Origin: Sulfobacillus thermosulfidooxidans
GTDB taxonomy: Bacteria > Bacillota > Sulfobacillia > Sulfobacillales > Sulfobacillaceae
Length of the DNA: 64,000 nt
Assembly (NCBI RefSeq): GCF_001280565.1
Contig: NZ_LGRO01000001.1
Coordinates: forward strand, 1,612,001-1,676,000
Direction: 5' to 3'
The notes under the pieces are model-generated. The model saw only the letters and a list, made by a program, of their open reading frames with translations. It searched no databases and had not been told where the DNA came from. Below, piece after piece: positions 18,097 through 26,807 of the stretch; position 1 is the stretch's first letter; each line of letters begins with the position of its first letter. The translations under genes were made by a program, and so were the position numbers.

Positions 18097-18453
18097 TTAT
18101 CCGTAATTCATCATATGGCCCTGTGCTGTTCCCGCAGAGTGAAGGAGCACAGTCTCTACTACGGCACGCCATGCAAAAGGCGGTTTAAAGATGCGTCTTG
18201 ATGGGGAACGGGCCATCATCCCTGACAGATCAATCACCATCCGCGATGTGTTTTGTTCCCATCGTAATATTTGCTGACGTTCCCGAGATGTACACTGAAA
18301 CCAGTCAATAATAAGACATGTGACCGGATATGTCGCAGTCGAGGCGGCTATGGGCTCTATTGTTACACAACGCACGGAATAGGACTCGAACAACAACCGG
18401 ACAATTTCCTCAAGTTCCCTGTGACGTAAGATCGTACCGACAGTGTTTGTCAT
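18097..18453 (-). CDS. Small protein of unknown function, possible pseudo-receiver
   Basis: I do not recognise this 118-residue protein by family. The order of elements is reminiscent of a degenerate response-regulator receiver: an alternating start (ELEEIVRLLFESYSVRCVTIEP), a buried strand ending in Asp (VTCLIIDWF), and near the C terminus FKPPFAWRAVVETVLLHSA, which resembles the conserved Lys-Pro-Phe and last helix. The acidic pocket is incomplete, so phosphorylation is doubtful. GAGAGGAT lies upstream of the ATG at somewhat long spacing. It sits between yqeG and aroE on the same strand, with 22 bases to aroE, suggesting cotranscription. Confidence 0.55.
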   Translation of the reverse strand: MTNTVGTILRHRELEEIVRLLFESYSVRCVTIEPIAASTATYPVTCLIIDWFQCTSRERQQILRWEQNTSRMVIDLSGMMARSPSRRIFKPPFAWRAVVETVLLHSAGTAQGHMMNYG

Positions 18454-18530
18454 TTGAGATTTCGATCCTCTCTTCCTTCGTTAAGCAATATGCTAACGGG
18501 AAGCGGTTACAAAATCTGTCGACCCTTGTC

Positions 18531-19040
18531 CTAGTGCGAAAAACTTTGTGGAAAATGCGGGCGTCTCACGACATATCGCTCTAATTTCCGGACTAGGCGT
18601 GTCGTCCAATATTCATGGGTGTCGATGGGATGGACCAAGATAGTGAATAAACGCAGGCGGTTTCCGCCCAAAATATCCGTAAAAACTTGGTCTCCAATCA
18701 CCGCTGTATTATGACGTGTCGTACCCATTTTTCTCATGGCTAAACGAAAAGAACGCCGCCTCGGTTTGGCCGCTTTCGGAATTGCCATGACTCCAACTTT
18801 TTCTGCAAATTGCTCGACACGTTCGGTCATATTATTGGACACAATACACATTTTAAAGCCATGCGCTCGAACATCTTGGAACCACATTTTCAGCTCTTGA
18901 CTTAAGTCGGGTCGATTCCAACCAACGAGGGTATTATCCAAATCCATGATCAATCCCCGCACTCCACGGTCATGCAGACGGGCCAAATCGAGATCGAAAA
19001 TAGAGGTAAGAAAAAGGCGAGGCTGCAACAATTTTATCAT
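18531..19040 (-). CDS. yqeG: YqeG family HAD-type phosphatase
   Basis: The 169-residue protein belongs to the HAD superfamily subclass IIIA. Motif I is DLDNTLVGW at residues 33-41, motif II SNN at about 68-70, a conserved Lys follows in AIPKAAKPRRRSF, and the motif III region is VIGDQVFTDILGGNR. This matches the YqeG family (about 170 residues), often found beside aroE and ribosome-biogenesis genes in Firmicutes. Substrate is unknown. The ATG follows GGAAAGGGGG. It is the first gene of the leftward block and diverges from the suf operon. Confidence 0.9.
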   Translation of the reverse strand: MIKLLQPRLFLTSIFDLDLARLHDRGVRGLIMDLDNTLVGWNRPDLSQELKMWFQDVRAHGFKMCIVSNNMTERVEQFAEKVGVMAIPKAAKPRRRSFRLAMRKMGTTRHNTAVIGDQVFTDILGGNRLRLFTILVHPIDTHEYWTTRLVRKLERYVVRRPHFPQSFSH

Positions 19041-19194
19041 CCACTGACCCCCTTTCCTCTATTTTCATTCAGTATACCATGCACTATTCACAATCATATA
19101 TGCCTATTCGTTCCACCCGTGTCCTTCCCCTATCAAGGTCTACTTAAACACGTCAAAAAGGCATGGGTCAAGTTTTCGGAAAATCTTTCAATGG

Positions 19195-19222
19195 TTGACT
19201 TTTATATGGAGTGGAATACACT
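19195..19222 (+). promoter_or_regulatory. Candidate sigma-A promoter of the suf operon
   Basis: TTGACT (19195-19200) and TACACT (19217-19222) are 16 bases apart. Transcription would begin near 19229, about 48 bases before sufC. The -35 box matches 5/6 and the -10 box 4/6. A near-consensus IscR-type operator begins at 19230, directly over the expected start site. Confidence 0.55.
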
Positions 19223-19229
19223 AAATATG

Positions 19230-19254
19230 AATACTGAGTAAATTAGTCGGAAAT
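19230..19254 (+). promoter_or_regulatory. IscR/Rrf2-type operator in front of sufC
   Basis: The core CTGAGTAAATTAGTCGG fits the Escherichia coli IscR type 1 consensus core YYGACTRWWWYAGTCRR at 16 of 17 positions, and the full 25-base window fits at 19 positions. It covers the predicted transcription start of the suf operon, so bound regulator should repress. The IscR-like regulator encoded at 55069-55527 is the natural candidate. Comparison with the consensus was done by eye. Confidence 0.6.
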
Positions 19255-19276
19255 CGGTTGAAGTAGGAGGGGTCTC

Positions 19277-20044
19277 ATGCCAGCACCAGTACTGGAAATC
19301 AAAGATCTGCACGTAAATATTGATGACAAGCCCATCTTGAAGGGGGTCAATTTGACAGTTAAGGGGGGCGAAATTCACGCCATTATGGGTCCCAATGGCA
19401 CGGGAAAAACTTCACTCGCCCAAACCTTAATGGGTCATCCCCGTTATCATGTGACACAGGGTGAAGTGCTTTTAGATGGTCAAGACGTCTTGGCCATGAA
19501 AACAGATGCCCGCGCCCGCGCCGGACTGTTTTTGGCGATGCAGTACCCCAGTGAAATTTCCGGTGTGACTACCGCCAATTTTCTTCGAACAGCCATTAAT
19601 TCCAGGCGGGGTGAAGGAAACCAAATTCCTCTAAAAGAATTTCGCGATAAACTCGACCGGACTATGGAATTTTTAGAAATGGATCCCAAGTTTGCCAATC
19701 GATACTTAAACGAGGGGTTTTCCGGTGGGGAAAAGAAGCGCAACGAAATTTTGCAAATGCTCATGTTAGAACCGCGTATCGCGATTCTTGATGAGATTGA
19801 TTCTGGACTGGACATTGACGCCATTAAAGTCGTGGCTAAAGGAGTGCAATCGTTGGCCGGTCCTAATTTTGGTGTGCTCCTCATTACCCATTATCAACGC
19901 ATTTTATCCTATCTCAAGCCCGATGTGGTGCACATCATGATGGATGGACATATCGTCAAGACTGGAGACTACCGGTTAGCCGAGGAACTGGAAGTCAAGG
20001 GTTACGAGTGGGTTCGCAACGAATTGCTCAATCAGGTGCAGTAA
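19277..20044 (+). CDS. sufC: SufC, Fe-S cluster assembly ATPase
   Basis: SufC is the ABC-type ATPase that powers the SufBCD Fe-S scaffold in the cytosol. The 255 residues have Walker A GPNGTGKTS at 38-46, the ABC signature SGGEKKR at 149-155, and Walker B IAILDEIDSGLD at 168-179, with GFSGGEKKRNE typical of SufC. GGAGGGG lies eight bases before the ATG. It is the first gene of a plus-strand operon sufC-D-S-U-B-Rieske; the sufD ATG follows ten bases after its stop. Control is probably through the IscR-type operator directly upstream. Confidence 0.97.
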   Translation: MPAPVLEIKDLHVNIDDKPILKGVNLTVKGGEIHAIMGPNGTGKTSLAQTLMGHPRYHVTQGEVLLDGQDVLAMKTDARARAGLFLAMQYPSEISGVTTANFLRTAINSRRGEGNQIPLKEFRDKLDRTMEFLEMDPKFANRYLNEGFSGGEKKRNEILQMLMLEPRIAILDEIDSGLDIDAIKVVAKGVQSLAGPNFGVLLITHYQRILSYLKPDVVHIMMDGHIVKTGDYRLAEELEVKGYEWVRNELLNQVQ

Positions 20045-20054
20045 GGAGGCTCCA

Positions 20055-21344
20055 ATGAATACGTCGACCGATGTGAAATGGCTTGAAGATATTCGCTCTC
20101 TCACTTTGGACCGTCAACAAGAGCCTCTTTGGCTTCGTAATTGGCGTTTATCCTATTTAGAGAAGCTGCCCGATTACTCGTGGCCCAAACGGGAGAAAAC
20201 ACCCTTAAGAGAACGACAACTGGATCAGATCCCATTGACGGCGGTGTTTCCAAACGTCACGGTGCCTCATGATATCTTACAATCGATGATTTCACCGGCT
20301 TATGTTGCCTTTGCTAACGACCGTCTTGTCGCGAGCAGTATACCCCAAGACTGGACATCACAAGGTATAGTAGTCATGCCCTTACAAGAGGCCGCCGTAA
20401 AATATGAAAAGGACCTGAGCATGGTGCTAGGACAGATTGGGACGTCTCCGATCAGTCGTGCAGAAGCCTTAAATGGTGCGTTATGGGATCAAGGGCTTTA
20501 TATTAAAGTCCCAGCGCATGTCCGAATGGTAGAACCCTTGTTGGTACTGCATTATGGACAGTTCAGTCATGACGTTCGCAGCCTTTTTCCGCGCACCCTC
20601 ATTGTGGCGGAGCCAGGAAGTCAAATGACTGTCATTGAGCGGTATATTTCCAATGAATTTGAGGAGAAAACCTTGTTCTCCAGTGTCGTCGAGGTTTTGG
20701 CTAAGGAAGACGCCAAGGTGCATTATGGGGCCGTGCAAAATCTCTCTGACAACGCAGAGGTTTTTATGCACCGTTCTGCGCTCGTCCAAAAGGACGCGGT
20801 CGTGGACTGGAGCATTGGCGAATTTGGCGGCCATCTTACCATAGCTAGCGATCATACCCATTTGGTAGAACAAGGTGCTCAAAGCACCCACACCATGGTG
20901 TTTTTTGGATCAGGCCATCAGCGACAAGATTTTGATACGGAGATTATTCATTCCGCTCCTTACACAACCAGCCGGATTATCGCCAAAGGCGTGATGAAAG
21001 ACCAGGGACGCAGCGCATTTCATGGGATCACGAACATTGAACATGGTGCCGTCCAGGCTGATGGTCGACAAAAAGAGCAGACTTTGATGCTATCAGATGA
21101 ATCCCGCGCCGATGCGGTGCCATCCTTACTGATCAATGACAATGATGTCTACGCGGCCCATTCAGCCAGTACAGGTCCCATTGACCAAATTGCCCTGTTC
21201 TATCTCATGGCGCGGGGCTTATCTGAACGTGAGGCCATCCGGTTATATGTTCATGGGTTCTTAGCGCCAGTAGTCGACGCGCTGCCCGGTCCGGTTCTCC
21301 GGGACTCGGTGTGGGAATCGGTAGAAAGGAAGTTGGACGCATGA
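20055..21344 (+). CDS. sufD: SufD, Fe-S scaffold subunit
   Basis: SufD pairs with SufB and SufC in the Fe-S assembly scaffold. The 429-residue protein has the low-complexity N-terminal helices of SufD and the right-handed beta-helix core. Family features include SRIIAKGVMKDQGRSAFHG near residue 313 and the C-terminal LINDNDVYAAHSASTGPIDQIALFYL, with the conserved His of SufD in the AAHSA stretch. AAGGAGGCTCC precedes the ATG. Its stop overlaps the sufS start as ATGA, indicating coupling. Confidence 0.95.
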   Translation: MNTSTDVKWLEDIRSLTLDRQQEPLWLRNWRLSYLEKLPDYSWPKREKTPLRERQLDQIPLTAVFPNVTVPHDILQSMISPAYVAFANDRLVASSIPQDWTSQGIVVMPLQEAAVKYEKDLSMVLGQIGTSPISRAEALNGALWDQGLYIKVPAHVRMVEPLLVLHYGQFSHDVRSLFPRTLIVAEPGSQMTVIERYISNEFEEKTLFSSVVEVLAKEDAKVHYGAVQNLSDNAEVFMHRSALVQKDAVVDWSIGEFGGHLTIASDHTHLVEQGAQSTHTMVFFGSGHQRQDFDTEIIHSAPYTTSRIIAKGVMKDQGRSAFHGITNIEHGAVQADGRQKEQTLMLSDESRADAVPSLLINDNDVYAAHSASTGPIDQIALFYLMARGLSEREAIRLYVHGFLAPVVDALPGPVLRDSVWESVERKLDA

Positions 21345-22564
21345 TCACGGCGTTGGTCGATATTACCGAGGATTTTCCCATTTTAAAACGGCAAATTAAT
21401 GGACACCGGTTAATCTATTTGGACTCGGCTGCCACCTCACAAAAACCCCAAATCGTTATTGACCGGTTGGTGCAATATTATGAAACGACCAATGCCAATG
21501 TTTTGCGCAGCGTCCACACCCTCGCAGAAGAAGCCACAACGGCCATGGAGGAAGCCCGAGAAAAGATTGCACGCTTTATTCATGCTAATTCTCCTCGTGA
21601 AGTAATTTTTACTCGTGGCACCACCGAAAGCCTGAATACGATTGCCCGCGCGTGGGGGGATAAGTTTTTGGAAGCGGGCGATGAAATCGTCCTCTCTCCC
21701 ATGGAACATCATTCTAACCTGATCCCATGGCAACAGTTAGCCAAGCGTGTCGGTGCCAAGCTGAAATTTATCGAATTGCAGCCCAATGGCACAATCACTG
21801 TTGAAGCCGTTAAACAACAGATAACCGAACGCACCCGAATTGTGACATTGTCCGCCGTCTCCAATGTTCTGGGCACAATCAATCCCATAGCCGACGTCGC
21901 GAGCTTGGCCCATCAAGTGGGGGCGATTATGGTGGTTGACGGAGCCCAATCGGTTCCTCATCAACCCACCGACGTTCAGGCATTAGGAATTGATTTTCTT
22001 GCTTTTTCCGGACATAAGATGTTAGGACCGACAGGTATTGGTGTGCTGTGGGGTAAAGAAGCCTTACTCGAGGCCGCAGACCCGGTTATGTTTGGCGGAG
22101 AGATGATTGCCTATGTGGACCGCGATGACGCCACTTGGGCGGAATTGCCTGCGAAGTTTGAAGGAGGGACACCCCATATTGCGGGGGCAATTGGTTTAGG
22201 AACCGCTGTAGACTATTTATCCGCTATCGGTATGGAGCGAATTGAAGAACACAGTCGGATGCTTGCGGAGGAGGCCTATAGGAGACTCGCGAGTTTAAGT
22301 GATGTCGTGGTCTATGGGCCAGAATATCCCCGTACCAGTCTGGTGGCATTTAATATTGTTGGAATCCACCCTCATGACATTGCCCAGGTATTTGATTCGC
22401 GTGGTATCGCCATCCGTGCCGGCCATCATTGTGCGCAACCTCTCATGCATTGGCTTGATGTTGGCTCCACGGCACGCGCGAGCTTTTACTTGTACAATAG
22501 TGATCGTGATATCGATGAATTGGTCGATGCCATTGAGGCGACAAAGAGGTATTTTAAGCGATGA
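21341..22564 (+). CDS. sufS: SufS, group II cysteine desulfurase
   Basis: SufS draws sulfur from cysteine as a persulfide for Fe-S assembly. The ATG at 21341 overlaps the sufD stop, with GGAAG eight bases upstream, giving 407 residues; a start 30 bases earlier is inside sufD and less likely. PLP Lys226 lies in FSGHKMLGPTG, and the active-site Cys364 in RAGHHCAQPLMHW. The PLP-Asp region is VVDGAQSVPH. SufU, the zinc-dependent sulfur acceptor, starts within its stop codon, a typical SufS-SufU pairing in Firmicutes. Confidence 0.97.
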   Translation: MITALVDITEDFPILKRQINGHRLIYLDSAATSQKPQIVIDRLVQYYETTNANVLRSVHTLAEEATTAMEEAREKIARFIHANSPREVIFTRGTTESLNTIARAWGDKFLEAGDEIVLSPMEHHSNLIPWQQLAKRVGAKLKFIELQPNGTITVEAVKQQITERTRIVTLSAVSNVLGTINPIADVASLAHQVGAIMVVDGAQSVPHQPTDVQALGIDFLAFSGHKMLGPTGIGVLWGKEALLEAADPVMFGGEMIAYVDRDDATWAELPAKFEGGTPHIAGAIGLGTAVDYLSAIGMERIEEHSRMLAEEAYRRLASLSDVVVYGPEYPRTSLVAFNIVGIHPHDIAQVFDSRGIAIRAGHHCAQPLMHWLDVGSTARASFYLYNSDRDIDELVDAIEATKRYFKR

Positions 22565-22983
22565 ACTTAGATGAAATTTATCGGGAGACCATCTTAGATC
22601 ATAATCAGTCGCCACGAAACTATGGTCATTTGGATCATCCCACAAAAGTTGTGGGTCTGCTCAATCCCACCTGTGGCGATCAAATTCAATTAGAGCTCTT
22701 GCTTCAAGATGGAAAAATTCAAGACATCCGTTTTAGTGGTCAAGGTTGCTCGATTAGTATGGCATCTGCATCCATGATGACCGAGGCTATTAAAGGCAAA
22801 ACTATCGAAGAAGCCTTAGCCTTGACTTCCAATTTTAAAAATTTTGTGACCGGAGGCACTTCTAATATTCCCTTAGGGGATTTGGAAGCTCTGCACGGTG
22901 TTTCCCAATTTCCGAGCCGTGTCAAATGCGCAACTTTAGCACACAATGCATTTGAGAAGGCTATGGCCGAATCGAGTGAATAA
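22561..22983 (+). CDS. sufU: SufU, zinc-dependent sulfur transfer protein
   Basis: SufU accepts persulfide sulfur from SufS. The 140-residue protein has the three zinc-ligand cysteines Cys38 (NPTCGD), Cys63 (GQGCSIS) and Cys123 (RVKCATL), plus Asp40. It carries the SufU-type insertion (VTGGTSNIPLGDLEALHGV) between the second and third cysteine that separates SufU from the IscU scaffold. The ATG overlaps the sufS stop (ATGA). A 75-base gap follows before sufB. Confidence 0.96.
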   Translation: MNLDEIYRETILDHNQSPRNYGHLDHPTKVVGLLNPTCGDQIQLELLLQDGKIQDIRFSGQGCSISMASASMMTEAIKGKTIEEALALTSNFKNFVTGGTSNIPLGDLEALHGVSQFPSRVKCATLAHNAFEKAMAESSE

Positions 22984-23058
22984 GGTCTTGCCATTCTATA
23001 ACACTTCAGGTCAACCTGTTTAAACGTTGAGTACCAAAACCAAAAAGGAGGGACTTTC

Positions 23059-24459
23059 ATGGCTAGTAAACCCACAATAGTCAACGAAGAATATCAATAT
23101 GGGTTTAACGACGGGGATGTTGGGGTTCTTAAGTTTGCTCGGGGTTTAAGCCGCGAAACGGTTGAAGAAATATCCCGGATCAAACAAGAACCCAAGTGGA
23201 TGCTAGATTTCCGTCTACATGCGTTGGATGTGTTTTATAAAAAGCCAATGCAAAATTGGGGAGCTGATCTCAGCAAGCTCAATTTCGACGATATCATCTA
23301 TTATGTTAAACCATCGGAAAATCAAGGTCGTACATGGGACGAAGTGCCACAGGCCATTAAAGACACCTTTGAACGCTTAGGCATTCCTGAAGCCGAACGC
23401 AAATTCTTAGCAGGCGTCTCTGCCCAGTATGAATCAGAGGTTGTCTATCACTCTATTCGCAAGGACTTGGAGGAAAAAGGCATTATTTTCCTCGATACGG
23501 ATTCGGCATTGCGGGAATATCCGGATCTGGTGCGGGAATATTTTGGTACCGTCATCCCGCCCGAAGATAACAAATTTGCCGCGCTCAACTCGGCTGTCTG
23601 GTCTGGCGGCTCGTTCGTCTATATCCCGAAAGGGGTCAAAAGCGATATTCCCCTTCAGGCATATTTCCGCATTAACTCGGAGAACATGGGACAGTTTGAA
23701 CGCACCTTGATCATCGCCGATGAAGATTCCTTTGGGCATTACGTCGAGGGCTGTACCGCTCCCAGTTACAATTCGGAATCATTGCACTCAGCTGTTGTGG
23801 AAATTATCGTCAAGGATGGCGCACGGATGCGCTATACCACAGTTCAAAACTGGGCGCCCAATGTTTATAACCTTGTGACGAAACGCGCTGTCGCCTATAG
23901 AAATGCGACTATGGAGTGGGTTGATGGTAACATTGGATCCAAAGCCACGATGAAATACCCTTCCGTATATTTAATGGGAGAAGGGGCAAGGGGTAGTGTT
24001 TTGTCCATTGCCGTGGCGGGCCGCAATCAACACCAGGATACGGGCGCCAAAATGATTCACATGGCACCCAATACCACTTCAACGATTGTCTCGAAGTCCA
24101 TCAGCCAACATGGAGGGAAAACAACTTATCGGGGCCTGGTGCATTTCGATAAAACCGCTATCGGAGCCAAGTCTAATGTCAAATGTGACACGTTACTTAT
24201 GGACAGCGAATCCGTCAATGATACCCTGCCCTATAGTGAAGTGGAAACCAGTCAGGCCGAGATGGAGCATGAAGCTACCGTCACCAAAGTCAGTGAGGAA
24301 CAACTGTTCTATTTACAAGCTCGGGGTTTAACCGAAGAGGAAGCCACGCGCCTTATTATCCTCGGTTTCATTGAACCCTTCACACGCGAACTGCCCATGG
24401 AATTTGCGGTCGAGATGAATCGTCTCATCAAGTTTGAGATGGAAGGAGCAATTGGCTAA
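23059..24459 (+). CDS. sufB: SufB, Fe-S scaffold subunit
   Basis: SufB is the core scaffold subunit on which clusters are built. The 466 residues are normal length and conserved throughout: [45 protein letters not shown] with the conserved Cys, KNWAPN-like [10 protein letters not shown], and the C-terminal region [19 protein letters not shown], in which the cysteine corresponds to the sulfur-accepting residue. AAAAGGAGGG lies eight bases before the ATG. The next gene begins immediately at its stop. Confidence 0.97.
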   Translation: MASKPTIVNEEYQYGFNDGDVGVLKFARGLSRETVEEISRIKQEPKWMLDFRLHALDVFYKKPMQNWGADLSKLNFDDIIYYVKPSENQGRTWDEVPQAIKDTFERLGIPEAERKFLAGVSAQYESEVVYHSIRKDLEEKGIIFLDTDSALREYPDLVREYFGTVIPPEDNKFAALNSAVWSGGSFVYIPKGVKSDIPLQAYFRINSENMGQFERTLIIADEDSFGHYVEGCTAPSYNSESLHSAVVEIIVKDGARMRYTTVQNWAPNVYNLVTKRAVAYRNATMEWVDGNIGSKATMKYPSVYLMGEGARGSVLSIAVAGRNQHQDTGAKMIHMAPNTTSTIVSKSISQHGGKTTYRGLVHFDKTAIGAKSNVKCDTLLMDSESVNDTLPYSEVETSQAEMEHEATVTKVSEEQLFYLQARGLTEEEATRLIILGFIEPFTRELPMEFAVEMNRLIKFEMEGAIG

Positions 24460-24777
24460 TTGGCTAAGTGGGTTCGGGTAGCATCGGTTGAAGACCTGAA
24501 AGAGCAAAACCCCTTGCTGGTCGTATTGGATAACGAAGATGTTGCATTATATCGGGTGAAAGACCAATATTTCGCGACAGATGATTTGTGTTCGCATGCC
24601 GAGGCCTCGTTGGCTGAAGGTGATTTGAAAGGGTATTTAATTCATTGTCCTCGCCATGGCGGACAATTTGATGTCCGAACGGGCGAAGCCAAGCATTTTC
24701 CCGCTTATGCTCCCATTCGGACATATCCGGTCAAAGTTGAAGGAAATGATATTTTCATTGACACAGAACGAGAATAG
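24460..24777 (+). CDS. Rieske-type [2Fe-2S] ferredoxin in the suf operon
   Basis: This 105-residue protein has the Rieske motif with ligands Cys44 and His46 (DLCSHAEASL) and Cys63 and His66 (CPRHGGQFD), as in ferredoxin components of dioxygenases. There is no membrane anchor, so it should be a soluble electron carrier. It starts with TTG at 24460, directly abutting the sufB stop, and is the last gene of the suf operon. It may deliver electrons to Fe-S assembly or serve a partner elsewhere; the sequence does not say which. Its stop codon lies within the terminator stem. Confidence 0.92.
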   Translation: MAKWVRVASVEDLKEQNPLLVVLDNEDVALYRVKDQYFATDDLCSHAEASLAEGDLKGYLIHCPRHGGQFDVRTGEAKHFPAYAPIRTYPVKVEGNDIFIDTERE

Positions 24778-24801
24778 GCGAAAATCTCGCCTATTCTTTT
24801 T
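24772..24801. terminator. Bidirectional terminator shared by convergent genes
   Basis: A 10-bp perfect stem GAATAGGCGA / TCGCCTATTC (24772-24781 with 24787-24796), loop AAATC, is followed on the plus strand by TTTTT. It ends the suf operon. Its left arm contains the stop codon of the Rieske gene and its right arm that of the convergent PLP enzyme gene, so the hairpin is built from the last codons of both genes. Confidence 0.88.
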
Positions 24802-26014
24802 GTGTGACCAACGAATCGGAAATACGCACGGCCGATGCCGCTTGAATCAAATCTAAAGCGATATCTTCGGGATCTTCTAATCCTACTGAAATCCGAACCA
24901 TACTATCCGTAATCCCCATTTTGGCTCGTTCTTCGGGTGTTTGATTCCGGTGTGAAGCAATTAAAGGATACAGACATAAGGTATAGATATCCCCAACCGT
25001 TGTCGCTGAAGCGACGAGTTGAAGATGGTCCAAAAATCGAAACACGTCCTCTTTACCGCCGCCTAAGTCTAGGGTAACCACCGCCCCACCCAAATCCGCT
25101 GGCAACAGTCGTTCTGCCACCGTATGCGTCGGGTGATCTACAAATAAGGGATAGAAGACCCGGGTAAACATCTGGGATTCCTGTAAAATCCGGGCCAATT
25201 TGGCGGCATTGTGACACTGCCGTTCGAAACGAACGCCCAGCGTGCGGAGTCCCCGGTGAATCAACCATGCTTCAAAAGGACCTAATACCGCCCCGCGCAA
25301 CTTTAAATATTGATGAAGACGATTATGATATTCTTCTCGCCCAAGAACAATACCGCCCATCGCATCTCCATGTCCACCCAAATATTTAGTTGCACTATGC
25401 ACCACAAGATCAGCCCCCCATTCTAGAGGCCGCATGATGAGCGGTGTGGTAAAGGTGTTGTCCACGATAAGTTGAGCACCTAAACTATGAACTAAGCCAA
25501 CAATTTGCGGAATATCCAATACTTTTAACAAGGGATTAGACAATGTTTCCATTAAAACCGTTCGCGGCTTGTGAAGCTGAAGAAGTTTCTGAAAATGAGA
25601 GAGGTCGGTAAAGTCTTCAATGACTACCTTCACCCCCATTTCACCCCACACGGTGCTTAACAGATTCAACGACGCGCCATACACATCTTGACTGACTAAG
25701 AGCGTATCCCCTGGTTCAACATGAGTGGCATATACAGCCGCATCAATGGCCGCCATTCCCGAAGCCGTCGCAATTCCGGTCTCGGCCCGTTCAAGTTGCT
25801 TCATAGCATCAACTAAAGCTTCCACATTGGGATTAGCATGACGGGCATAGGAAAAGCCCTCGATTTCTCCACCCATTAGTTGATCTAACATTTGGGCTGA
25901 GCGAGAACGATAACTGGTTGACGGAAAAATGGGTAACGCGGTAGGCTCGATGTCGCCTAGTGCAGGAGTTCCCGCATGAACTAATAATGTATTCCTTCGC
26001 CATTGTTGGCTCAA
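24791..26014 (-). CDS. Cystathionine gamma-synthase/lyase family PLP enzyme
   Basis: This 407-residue enzyme belongs to the Cys/Met metabolism PLP family. PLP Lys210 is in [16 protein letters not shown], the PLP Asp in [10 protein letters not shown], and the family YSRxxNP motif is present as SYARHANP (residues 55-62). The start is TTG at 26012-26014 with GAGGAGG eight bases upstream; the longer frame reads through the riboswitch terminator. An S-box riboswitch controls it, so a methionine-biosynthetic role (cystathionine gamma-synthase or an acyl-homoserine sulfhydrylase) is more likely than a degradative one. Sequence alone does not settle the substrate. Confidence 0.88.
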   Translation of the reverse strand: MSQQWRRNTLLVHAGTPALGDIEPTALPIFPSTSYRSRSAQMLDQLMGGEIEGFSYARHANPNVEALVDAMKQLERAETGIATASGMAAIDAAVYATHVEPGDTLLVSQDVYGASLNLLSTVWGEMGVKVVIEDFTDLSHFQKLLQLHKPRTVLMETLSNPLLKVLDIPQIVGLVHSLGAQLIVDNTFTTPLIMRPLEWGADLVVHSATKYLGGHGDAMGGIVLGREEYHNRLHQYLKLRGAVLGPFEAWLIHRGLRTLGVRFERQCHNAAKLARILQESQMFTRVFYPLFVDHPTHTVAERLLPADLGGAVVTLDLGGGKEDVFRFLDHLQLVASATTVGDIYTLCLYPLIASHRNQTPEERAKMGITDSMVRISVGLEDPEDIALDLIQAASAVRISDSLVTQKE

Positions 26015-26037
26015 GGTAAACGCCTCCTCATGTTCAT

Positions 26038-26061
26038 AAAAAATCCTCCCATCGAGGGAGG
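26038..26061 (-). terminator. S-box regulatory terminator
   Basis: On the minus strand the stem CCTCCC / GGGAGG (26056-26061 with 26045-26050) with a five-base loop is followed by ATTTTTT. It lies between the SAM aptamer and the ribosome site of the PLP enzyme. It is the expected expression platform: SAM bound, terminator formed, gene off. Confidence 0.85.
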
Positions 26062-26190
26062 GGTGGCGATACCCGTTCCCTCTCATCTTGAAAGACTTTG
26101 TCTTTCAGGAATTAGCACCAACCAGACGATAATCATCTGGGGGTTGCCGGGCTTCATTGGGCCAGTCCCTCCGCCGCTCTCGATAAGAGG
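26062..26190 (-). promoter_or_regulatory. SAM-I (S-box) riboswitch aptamer
   Basis: Reading the minus strand from 26190, the P1 strand CCTCTTATC is followed by GAGAGCGGCGGAGGGACTGG, then CCCAATGAAGCCCGGCAACC, later GGTGCTAATTCC, and closed by GATGAGAGG (26079-26087). P1 pairs nine bases. These are the invariant S-box blocks in the correct order. The terminator follows directly. The aptamer proper spans 26079-26190, and 26062-26078 is the linker. Control of the cystathionine gamma-family gene by SAM is therefore well supported. Confidence 0.96.
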
Positions 26191-26207
26191 TTTTAACAAT
26201 TGAATGC

Positions 26208-26236
26208 ACTTTAACATATCTCGCCGGATTCAGCAA
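26208..26236 (-). promoter_or_regulatory. Candidate promoter of the S-box transcript
   Basis: On the minus strand TTGCTG (26231-26236) and TAAAGT (26208-26213) are 17 bases apart, with TG one base before the -10 box (extended -10). Transcription would start near 26201, some 11 bases before P1 of the SAM aptamer, which is a sensible geometry. Both boxes are weak matches. Confidence 0.4.
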
Positions 26237-26807
26237 TATGGCGATATGACTCACAAAAAAGTACTCAAAACGAGGGATGTGTTAACTAGATCAATGACGC
26301 GGCGTCACATGCAGGAGAATTCCATGATAAGCATTGTCTTTAGCCAAATATCAGGCCATTGTTCGTAATCGCACAAGGGACCGCACCTGGCTCCCCAGTG
26401 ACCCATGGTCAGCCACTACTATCTTCAGTAGTTGAGTGATGTCGTCGTAATCACTTCCAAACTTGACACAACTATCGTCATGTTGCCGTGGACAGGGAAA
26501 GTCCAAACCAACCAGTAACCGCGTCAATTCGCTGCTCGCCAACCATGCTGCTATGTCTGCGGTAACCGACCGTCCATTTATAGTTATATAGTTCCTGAGC
26601 CCTGACGGAGACAGCTTAGCTATGGCGCAGAAGATATCTGCTCTCCCCCTCGTCTAGGATTCGCTATCCTCCTAAGCCAGTACTTGTACAGGGGGACGTC
26701 GACAACATAACGATCGCGTGGTACTGTGCAATGCTCCATTCCTTGGGATATTTTTCCGCTCGACTATCACCAATTTAATACTCGGGGAACGTTCACTGAT
26801 TGATTCA
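26237..26807. other. Gap of about 0.57 kb without a recognisable gene
   Basis: No open frame here has a ribosome site and protein-like composition. A minus-strand frame at 26351-26542 (LLKIVVADHGSLGSQVRSLV) has a plausible look but no start signal or known relative, and could be gene debris. The stretch separates the core suf/methionine region from the accessory zone to the right. Confidence 0.4.
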
